Below, piece by piece: positions 26,522 through 33,080 of a DNA stretch of 64,000 bases. The DNA is from DASWYT01 sp965246875. GTDB lineage: Bacteria; Pseudomonadota; Alphaproteobacteria; Micavibrionales; SZUA-601. A program made the position numbers and the translations under genes. The stretch lies in the NCBI GenBank assembly GCA_965246875.1, contig CBDFFU010000003.1, positions 1 through 64,000 of the forward strand. The letters run 5' to 3'. The notes below the pieces were generated by a model. That model worked only from the letters and a program-made list of their open reading frames with translations, made no database searches and was not told where the DNA came from. Position 1 is the first letter of the stretch, and the number at the start of each line of letters is the position of its first letter.

Positions 26522-28021
26522 GTGCTATGCCCGGACGTGTCGCTCGATACCGCCTTGCTACCCGACGATGTGAGCCTTTTGAAGGCGATGCTGGTCGTCG
26601 CCGACGCCGAGCTCGAGCAGCTCCGGATGCAGGTCGCCAAGCTTCGCCGCATGCAGTTCGGCAGCTCGTCCGAGCGCTTGACCCGCGAAGCAGATCAACT
26701 GGAGCTGGGTCTGGAGGATGCCGAGGTCGAGGCTGTCGCCAAGGCACCGCCTGCCGTCATCCGCGCGCGAGACGCTGCCAAGCCGTTCCGTCAGCCACTG
26801 CCCGAGCATCTCCCGCGCGAGGATGTCGTGCACGCGCCGGCCTGTCTCTGCCCCGATTGCGGCGGTGTGATGCGCAAGATCGGCGAGGATGTCACCGAGC
26901 AGCTCGATTATGTGCCCGCCAGCTTTCGCGTCATCCGTCACGTCCGGCCCCGGCTCGGCTGCCGGATCTGCGAGCGCATCGTGCAGGCGCCGCTACCGTC
27001 GATGCCGATCGAGCGCGGACGGCCTGGCGCTGGTCTGCTCGCGCATGTGCTCGTCGCCAAGTATGCCGATCACCTGCCGCTCTATCGCCAGTCGGCGATC
27101 TATGCGCGCGAGGGGGTCGATCTGGCCCGCTCGACCTTGGCCGACTGGGTCGGGCGCGCAGCGACGCTGCTCGACCCGCTGGTCGATGCGCTCGAACGCC
27201 ATGTCATGGGCGGAACCACGCTGCACGCCGACGATACGCCGGTGCCGGTGCTCGCACCCGGTGCCGGGCGCACGCGGACCGGCAGGCTGTGGACCTATGT
27301 CCGCGACGAGCGCGGGACTGGCGGCGATGCACCACCCGCCGTGCTGTTCCGCTATGCACCCGATCGCAAGGGCGAGCGGCCTGCGCAGCATCTCACTCAC
27401 TTCACCGGCGATCTGCACGCTGACGGCTATGCCGGGTTCGACCGGATCTACGGCGACCGCATCGCCGAGGTCGCTTGCTGGGCGCACGTCAGACGCAAGT
27501 TCTTTGATGTCCATGCCGCCACCGGTTCGGCGACCGCCCGCGAGGCGCTCGACCACATCGGCGGGCTCTACGCGGTCGAAGGCGACGTGCGCGGTCACCC
27601 GCCCGACGAGCGACGATGCGAACGACAGGCACGCGCCGGACCAGCGCTCGCAGCGTTCCGCCACTGGCTCGACGCTACCCTGCCCAAGCTGGCGCGGCGC
27701 TCGGACCTCGCGGTCGCCATCCGCTATGCCCTGACGCGCTGGTCAGCGCTCACCCGCTACATCGACGACGGGCGGCGCGAGATCGACAACAACGCTGCCG
27801 AACGCGCGCTGCGGGGCATCGCGGTCGGGCGCAAGAACTGGCTGTTCGCAGGCTCGGACCAAGGCGGCCACCGCGCCGCTACGGTCTACAGCCTCATCGA
27901 GACCGCCAAGCTCAACAAGATCGATCCCGAGGCCTGGCTCCGTGACACCATCGCCCGTATAGCCGATCATCCACAACGCCGGATCGACGATCTGCTGCCC
28001 TGGAACTACCCGAAAGCCTGA
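26522..28021 (+). CDS. tnpC: IS66 TnpC transposase
   Basis: A 499-residue DDE transposase. The N-terminal leucine-rich coiled segment (DAELEQLRMQVAKLRRMQFG, SSSERL) is followed by a zinc-binding CPDCGG motif with partner cysteines in GCRICERIV. The catalytic core has TTLHADDTPVPVL (first Asp), GDLHADGYAGFDRIYG (second Asp) and REIDNNAAERALRGIAVGRK (Glu). The IS66_C tail is NWLFAGSDQGGHRAATVYSL, then IDDLLPWNY. Two GTG starts, at 26522 and 26537, are possible. No disruption is seen, so it should be functional. Confidence 0.93.
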   Translation: MLCPDVSLDTALLPDDVSLLKAMLVVADAELEQLRMQVAKLRRMQFGSSSERLTREADQLELGLEDAEVEAVAKAPPAVIRARDAAKPFRQPLPEHLPREDVVHAPACLCPDCGGVMRKIGEDVTEQLDYVPASFRVIRHVRPRLGCRICERIVQAPLPSMPIERGRPGAGLLAHVLVAKYADHLPLYRQSAIYAREGVDLARSTLADWVGRAATLLDPLVDALERHVMGGTTLHADDTPVPVLAPGAGRTRTGRLWTYVRDERGTGGDAPPAVLFRYAPDRKGERPAQHLTHFTGDLHADGYAGFDRIYGDRIAEVACWAHVRRKFFDVHAATGSATAREALDHIGGLYAVEGDVRGHPPDERRCERQARAGPALAAFRHWLDATLPKLARRSDLAVAIRYALTRWSALTRYIDDGRREIDNNAAERALRGIAVGRKNWLFAGSDQGGHRAATVYSLIETAKLNKIDPEAWLRDTIARIADHPQRRIDDLLPWNYPKA

Positions 28022-28046
28022 CAAAACGGGTTCACCGGACGCTTAC

Positions 28047-28054
28047 GCTCAAGC
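28047..28054 (+). repeat. Right target-site duplication of the IS66 element
   Basis: GCTCAAGC directly follows the right inverted repeat and is identical to 25665-25672. This shows a simple insertion with no later rearrangement at either end. Confidence 0.93.
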
Positions 28055-28217
28055 GCTGCCGATCAGCTAACTGCGCGCGAACGAAAGACCGAACCTTGGC
28101 CGATAGCGGACCTCCGGCGTCGGACCTGGCAGCACAAAAAGGCGATCGTTGATCAACGAAGCGCCCACTTTTCCGGGATGCCTTGCAGAGCGCAACGTTA
28201 GCGCTTTTGCTCACGCG

Positions 28218-29117
28218 ATGGATCGGGACTTTGTCGGGCGACTGCCAGACCTTGCCTTGTTCGTTGCCGCAGCCGAAGCCGTCAGCTTGTCGGCAGCGGC
28301 GCGGGCGACGGGCATACCGCTCGCACGACTATCTCGCCGCCTCGCTGCTTTCGAACATGCGGTCGGCGTTCGCCTGATAGACCGGACCTCCCGGCGCTTC
28401 GGCCTTACGGACGACGGGCGGGCGTATCTGGCGGCGTTGCGCGGATCGGTCCTTGGCCTCAGCGAGGCCTACGATGCACTGATCAATCAGAAGGGTGAAC
28501 CGCAAGGAACTCTGAGGCTCGCCGCCAGTCCCGATTTCGCAGCACCGTTCCTGTCGCCGATCATTGCCGAATATGTCGCGCGCTATCCAGACGTTGCCAT
28601 CGAGCTCGACCTCAGTCCGCGTCGGGTCGACATCGCGGCCGAGCGGTTCGACGCCGCCATCCGGGTGGGGCCGCTGGACGACTCGCCGTTGACGTCTCGC
28701 CGTCTGGCTACAGTGCCGTGCTTTCTATACGCTTCTCTCGCCTATCTCGCGGCGCACGGCACGCCGGCGCATCCTTCCGACCTCGCGCGGCATCGATGCC
28801 TGCCGCTGCCGCACATGAACGGCGTCGGTCGTCTCTCGCGTGGCGGTGAGCGGTACGATGCGGTGATGAAAGGCCCGGTGCGGGCCAACAACCTGATCGT
28901 CCTGCGTCGCCTGTGCGGAGAAGGGCTCGGCATCGTCGCGTTGAACTCGCTTATCGCGACCGACGGTGGCGAGCACTGCCCGGTCGAGCCGGTCCTCGCC
29001 GATTGGCGGCTCGAGCCGACCATTTTCTACTTTCTGACCCCCGGACGCCTGCTGCCCGCCCGCACGCGCGCCTTTTTCGATCTCGCCCGCGAGCGATTGG
29101 AGGCGCAGGGGTACTGA
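28218..29117 (+). CDS. LysR-family transcriptional regulator
   Basis: About 299 residues from the ATG at 28218 (MDRDFVGRLPDLALFVAAAE). The N-terminal winged helix-turn-helix (SLSAAARATGIPLARLSRRL, AAFEHAVGVRLIDRTSRRFG) is followed by a periplasmic-binding-type effector domain (GTLRLAASPDFAAPFLSPII). It is of the subgroup with the RFDAAIRVGPL motif. The earlier in-frame ATG at 28149 is not supported by conservation. It is collinear with the isochorismatase-like gene 88 bases downstream, which it may regulate. Confidence 0.9.
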   Translation: MDRDFVGRLPDLALFVAAAEAVSLSAAARATGIPLARLSRRLAAFEHAVGVRLIDRTSRRFGLTDDGRAYLAALRGSVLGLSEAYDALINQKGEPQGTLRLAASPDFAAPFLSPIIAEYVARYPDVAIELDLSPRRVDIAAERFDAAIRVGPLDDSPLTSRRLATVPCFLYASLAYLAAHGTPAHPSDLARHRCLPLPHMNGVGRLSRGGERYDAVMKGPVRANNLIVLRRLCGEGLGIVALNSLIATDGGEHCPVEPVLADWRLEPTIFYFLTPGRLLPARTRAFFDLARERLEAQGY

Positions 29118-29205
29118 CCATCCGCGATAAGCAGCTTCTCGCCGACGCTGGCTTCCGACCCATGTATCACGGCGACTAATGCGACGCTCCATTGGGAGTG
29201 CCGCG

Positions 29206-29796
29206 ATGACCGTTGCCCGTTTCACGACCGCCGACAGCCTGATCATGCTCGTTGATCACCAGACCGGCACGCTCGGCTGGGTCAAGAGCCTGCCGCAGGC
29301 GACGGTCGTTACTGCCTGCCGCGTGCTGGCACGCTTGGCCGCCGCCTATGACATGCCGCTGGTTCTGACGACGACCATGGAGGCGCAGGTCGGGCCGACC
29401 ATCCCGGACGTCGCCACGCTTGCGCCAGATGCATTCGCGCGCCGCTACGCCCGCGGCGGCGAGCTCGATTGCTGGGACGATGCCAATCTGCGCGACGGCA
29501 TCGCCGCGCTCGGTCGCAAGCGGATCGTCATGGCGGGGCTGACCACCGACATCTGTCTGTTCTGGGCGGCGCGCTCGGCGATGCGCCTGGGCTACGAGGT
29601 TCTCGTCGTTGCGGACGCCTGCGGCACGACGACGGTGCTGGGCGACACTCTGACGTACGACCGGCTGCGGGCGGAGGGCGCGCAGATCACCGTGATCAAT
29701 CAGGCGGTGACCGAGCTGGTCAACAACTTCGGTGTGCCGCAAGGGCAAATGGCGCAGCAGATCATGGGCGACGAGATCATCTCGAAGCTGGGTTGA
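29206..29796 (+). CDS. Isochorismatase-like cysteine hydrolase (YcaC type)
   Basis: About 196 residues from the ATG at 29206 (MTVARFTTADSLIMLVDHQT). The cysteine-hydrolase triad is visible: Asp in LIMLVDHQTG, Lys in ALGRKRIVMAGLTTD, and the nucleophile Cys in GLTTDICLFWAARSA. The sequence most resembles YcaC-type hydrolases of unknown substrate rather than true isochorismatase. It is translationally coupled to the following monooxygenase gene through overlapping stop and start codons. The pair recurs in proteobacteria under LysR control, though the substrate is unclear. Confidence 0.86.
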   Translation: MTVARFTTADSLIMLVDHQTGTLGWVKSLPQATVVTACRVLARLAAAYDMPLVLTTTMEAQVGPTIPDVATLAPDAFARRYARGGELDCWDDANLRDGIAALGRKRIVMAGLTTDICLFWAARSAMRLGYEVLVVADACGTTTVLGDTLTYDRLRAEGAQITVINQAVTELVNNFGVPQGQMAQQIMGDEIISKLG

Positions 29797-30128
29797 CGCC
29801 GGTGTTCGCTCGAATCGATCCCGCCGCCGATGTCTTCACTCTGATCAACACGTCCCATACTTCACCGGAACGCCAGGCGGCGATCGTCGATTCCCTGACG
29901 CGGTTCGCCGCCACAGCGCGCGACCTGCCGGGCTTCGTCGGCAGCTCGGTCCATGCCAGCTTCGACGGAACGCGGGTGGTCAATTATGTCCAGTGGCAAA
30001 CCCGCGACGATCTGGAAGCGATGTTGGCCAGAGACGACGCGCGCGCCCACTTGGCCGAGGTTGGGCGATTAGCCGATCTCGTGGAGCCAATTTCTTACCG
30101 GGTCGCGTTCGTCGCCGCCAAGGGATGA
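29793..30128 (+). CDS. Antibiotic-biosynthesis-monooxygenase-domain protein
   Basis: About 111 residues with the small ferredoxin-like ABM fold: DVFTLINTSHTSPERQAAIV, then SLTRFAATARDLPGFVGSSV, VVNYVQWQTRDDLEAMLA. The FV.SSVH.S.DGTRVVNYVQW pattern is characteristic of ABM proteins, which act as heme-degrading or quinol/aromatic monooxygenases without cofactors. The start is either TTG 29793, overlapping the previous stop (TTGA), or GTG 29802. It probably forms one operon with the hydrolase. Substrate unknown. Confidence 0.8.
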   Translation: MTPVFARIDPAADVFTLINTSHTSPERQAAIVDSLTRFAATARDLPGFVGSSVHASFDGTRVVNYVQWQTRDDLEAMLARDDARAHLAEVGRLADLVEPISYRVAFVAAKG

Positions 30129-30215
30129 GGTGCAGATTTACGGCTGCGGCGGCGCTGGTCGCCACGCATGCCCGAGCGGCATCGGGGGCCGCCGGTCCCG
30201 CACCGCAGACGGGAA

Positions 30216-31139
30216 TCAGTCATTTTGGGCCGGGAACCCCCGCTCCGTCCCGCCGTCGGCAAGTTCGGCTGCAATGATGTCGGTGAGTGCTCGCACCTTG
30301 CCTGGCATGAATCGGCTGCTCGGATAGATGGCGAAGGCCGTCCGGGGCAACGGCACGAACCCTTCGAGGATAGGCACGAGCTTGCCCGCGGCGATCTCGG
30401 CATTGACGATGAACGCGGGCTGGAAGATGATGCCCTGACCCGCGACGGCGAGCGCGCGCAGCAGATCGCCGTTGTTCGCCTTCACCGTCCCGCGCACGCG
30501 CTGGACGATACGCTCGCCGCCGCGCTCGAACGTCCACTCGTCGGGCGGATCGTTGTCGGTGTAGATCAGGCACTCATGATCGGCGAGGCCGGCCGGGGTT
30601 TGCGGCGTGCCGCGGCGTTCGAGATAGGCGGACGCGGCGCAGGCGACGATCGGCACGGAGGCGATGCGGCGCGCGATCGTGGACGAGCGCAGCGTCGGCG
30701 CGATCCGGATGCTGAGATCGAAGCCATCGCGGATGAGATCGGTCGGCGAATCGTCCAGCCTTATCTCCAGGTCGACAGTCGGATGCTCCGCGCGGAAGCG
30801 GCAGATCGCGGCATCGAGCCGCCGGGTGGCGAAGGTGTGGGGCAAGGCCACGCGAAGCCGGACCGGAGCCGCCGACCCGTTCAGCCCCGACGCTTCCGCC
30901 TCGATCCCGTCGAGATCGTCGACGAGCTGCCCGTAGAAGGAGAAGAGCTTTTCGCCCGTGTCGGTGAGGCTGAGGCTGCGGGTCGAGCGATTCAGCAGGC
31001 GCACGCCGACCGTCTCTTCGAGTTCCCGAACCATGCGCGATGCGCTCGTCTGCGAAAGACCGGCCTGTTCCGCCGCCCTGACGAACGATCCCGCCCGCAC
31101 GACCTGCAGGAAAATTTTGATCGAAGCGAGCTTGTCCAC
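30216..31139 (-). CDS. LysR-family transcriptional regulator
   Basis: A 307-residue LysR protein: MDKLASIKIFLQVVRAGSFV, a helix-turn-helix (RAAEQAGLSQTSASRMVREL) and EETVGVRLLNRSTRSLSLTD, then an effector-binding domain (PVRLRVALPHTFATRRLDAA, GFDLSIRIAPTLRSSTIARR). It is convergent with the monooxygenase gene and divergent from the SnoaL-like gene at 31267 with a 127-base gap. LysR regulators commonly control the divergent neighbour, so the SnoaL-like/LigB-like pair is its likely target. Confidence 0.9.
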   Translation of the reverse strand: MDKLASIKIFLQVVRAGSFVRAAEQAGLSQTSASRMVRELEETVGVRLLNRSTRSLSLTDTGEKLFSFYGQLVDDLDGIEAEASGLNGSAAPVRLRVALPHTFATRRLDAAICRFRAEHPTVDLEIRLDDSPTDLIRDGFDLSIRIAPTLRSSTIARRIASVPIVACAASAYLERRGTPQTPAGLADHECLIYTDNDPPDEWTFERGGERIVQRVRGTVKANNGDLLRALAVAGQGIIFQPAFIVNAEIAAGKLVPILEGFVPLPRTAFAIYPSSRFMPGKVRALTDIIAAELADGGTERGFPAQND

Positions 31140-31266
31140 TCGGCGAGGCTCCTGTTGGTGCGATCCCGATTATGCCGTGCGACGGCATACACTAGGCCGA
31201 AACGACACGATTATCAGTCCGATGTCCTTTGCTTACTAAGCCATGGACCAACCTCGGAGATAATCG

Positions 31267-31728
31267 GTGAAGTCAGTAATACGCGCTTTTTGCGCAGCGG
31301 CAATAACATTCGGCATTGCATCTGGTCCAGCGCTGGCCGGTCCAGTGCAAGAGGCCAACAAGAAGCTCGTCAGCAACGCCATGCACGAGCTATTCGTAAC
31401 AAGAGATGCGACTAAAGCTGTTCGCCTTTATTTCGGCAAGCCTTATCTTCAGCATAACCCGATGATTCCGGACGGTGCCGAAGACCTGCCAAAGGTCGTC
31501 GCTTCGCTTCCAGCCAACTTCAAATACGAGCCCGGTGTCATCGTAGCGGACGGCGACCTCGTGATGATCCACGGCCTCTACACCGGCTGGGGCCCGAAGC
31601 CCCTGGTCACTGTCGATATCTTCCGCGTGAAAAACGGCAAGCTCGTCGAGCATTGGGACGTGATGCAGGAGAATGTGCCCGCATCGCAGACCAAGAGCGG
31701 TCGGCCGATGTTCCCGATCGCACGCTGA
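31267..31728 (+). CDS. Secreted SnoaL-like (NTF2-fold) protein
   Basis: A 153-residue protein from GTG 31267, preceded by GGAG. The signal peptide (FCAAAITFGIASGPALA-GP) is followed by a SnoaL-like/NTF2-fold domain: AMHELFVTRDATKAVRLYFG, YLQHNPMIPDGAEDLPKVVA, VIVADGDLVMIHGLYTG, DIFRVKNGKLVEHWDVMQE. This is the signature of "predicted SnoaL-like aldol condensation-catalyzing" proteins. The reaction in this clade is not established. The signal peptide places it in the periplasm. It lies just upstream of the LigB-like gene and divergent from a LysR regulator. Confidence 0.85.
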   Translation: MKSVIRAFCAAAITFGIASGPALAGPVQEANKKLVSNAMHELFVTRDATKAVRLYFGKPYLQHNPMIPDGAEDLPKVVASLPANFKYEPGVIVADGDLVMIHGLYTGWGPKPLVTVDIFRVKNGKLVEHWDVMQENVPASQTKSGRPMFPIAR

Positions 31729-31762
31729 CGCCAGGTTAGACCACCATCTCGTGGCAGCAGTC

Positions 31763-32553
31763 GTGACCGCTCGTCAGCCGACCTTCTTCATTCCGCATGG
31801 CGGCGGTCCGTGCTTCTTCATGCCCGATCCTCGGGGCCACTGGACCGGCATGGAGAAGTTCCTGCGCTCCCTGCCGGGTCGCCTCCCGCAGCCCCCGGCC
31901 GCAATCCTCGTTGTCTCGGCGCACTGGGAAACCCAAGGCCTCCGGATCACCAGCGGCTCCGGCCTGCCGCTGATCTACGACTATTACGGCTTCCCGCCCG
32001 AGACCTACGCGCTCCGCTACGATGCGCCCGGCGCACCCGCGGTGGCGGCGCGAGCCGCAGCGCTGCTGCGGGCCGAGAACGTGCCCGTCGATCTCGATCC
32101 GGCGCGCGGGTTCGACCATGGCGTGTTCGTGCCGCTGAAGGTGGCGTTCCCCGATGCCCGGATTCCCTGGTCGAGATGTCGGTAGAGCGCAACCTCGATC
32201 CGAAGCTCCACATCGCCGCGGGACGTGCGCTGGCCAGCCTGCGAGACGAGGGCGTGCTGATCATCGGTTCGGGGATGAGCTTCCACGATCTGAAGGCGTT
32301 CGGCGACAAGCGTTTCACGCGCCCCTCGCAGGTGTTCGACTCGTGGCTGACATCGACGCTGATGCAGCCCGGCGACGTCCGCGCCGACCTGCTGGCTGCA
32401 TGGGCAGAAGCGCCCGGTGCGCGGGCGGCGCATCCCACCGCGGAGCATCTGATCCCGCTTATGGTCGCGGCTGGTCCCTCCGATGCGCCCGGCGCGAAGA
32501 TCTACGGCGAGCTTGTCTTGGAGACGGCGGTGTCCGGCTTCCGCTTCGATTGA
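31763..32553 (+). pseudogene. LigB/DODA-type ring-cleavage dioxygenase, frameshifted
   Basis: The product resembles the class III extradiol dioxygenase family (4,5-DOPA-dioxygenase-like, YgiD). The N-terminal part has TFFIPHGGGPCFFM (metal-binding His), LVVSAHWET and GFDHGVFVPLKVAFP. After DARIP, at about 32,160-32,166, the frame breaks, and the rest (LVEMSVERNLDPKLHIAAGR, GVLIIGSGMSFHDLKAF, FDSWLT) continues in the +1-shifted frame to 32553. Restoring one C in the CCC run rejoins them into about 264 residues. The start is GTG 31763 or GTG 31751. Either a base-calling indel or a recently broken gene. Confidence 0.8.
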
Positions 32554-33080
32554 TGGGCCTGGCAAATGTACCGGCGCTACCGACGCGAAAACCCGCTTTT
32601 GGACGCGAAGTCGAATGTCCGCTCCGGAGTGCTCCGGCCCGAGTTTCCTACGCTCGGCATTGGCGCTGAGTAGCCGACGAGCATGCTTGATGGGCCAGAC
32701 CCCTGTCCCAAGCCGAATCCCGGAACAGTATACCATTGTGGGATTCGAGCGTGACACACATGATCAGCACGTCCTTTGGTTCGCTCGCTCTAGCGAAGCC
32801 GTTGCGCGTCAGCTATCGTGAGCGCACAAGAGGGTGAGACTCGCACGATAATTAGCAAAGCATAGTGCTATTCGCAGTCAGCGGACTATCCTCCCGACAT
32901 CCATCAACGCTTGATGGACCTACGAAGTGGGTGCGGCCGCCTCGTGGGCCGGCTAATCTGGCGCATCAGAACCGGGTATAACGGCCGGAGGACGGAAACT
33001 TCTTCGATTATATCTCGACGGTCCGCGAAGTTTTTTGTTCGCCGTGCGGGGGAGCTTTTGGTTGGGAACCGTAGAGTATA
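32554..33080. other. 527-base gap with no gene; contains repeat copy D
   Basis: Apart from copy D (32705-32759) I see no coding sequence, insertion-sequence end or terminator here. It separates the LysR/isochorismatase/LigB module from the saccharide region that begins with the GH3 gene at 33081. The right part (about 32,990-33,075) is comparatively AT-rich around TATATCTCG and GTATAGTGT and may hold the GH3 promoter, which I cannot define. Confidence 0.6.
32705..32759 (+). repeat. Copy D of the ~55-bp TATAC/GATTC palindromic repeat
   Basis: Reads GTCCCAAGCCGAATCCC, then ACAGTATACCATTGTGG and GATTCGAGCGTGACACAC. It has the most perfect dyad, CGAATCCC facing GGGATTCG, with an 18-base centre containing TATACC. 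There is one extra base between GATTC and GCGTGACAC compared with the other copies. Confidence 0.82.

Larger units (their letters stand above)
25673..28046 (+). mobile_element. Complete IS66-family insertion sequence (2,374 bp)
   Basis: The ends are inverted repeats: GTAAGCGTCCGGTG at the left (25673-25686) and its complement CACCGGACGCTTAC at the right (28033-28046). GTAAGCG is the usual IS66 terminus. Perfect 8-bp duplications GCTCAAGC flank it. Inside are the three collinear genes tnpA, tnpB and tnpC, all open, so the element looks intact and potentially active. It interrupts intergenic DNA just beside repeat copy C, between the LytTR regulator and a LysR gene. Confidence 0.95.
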
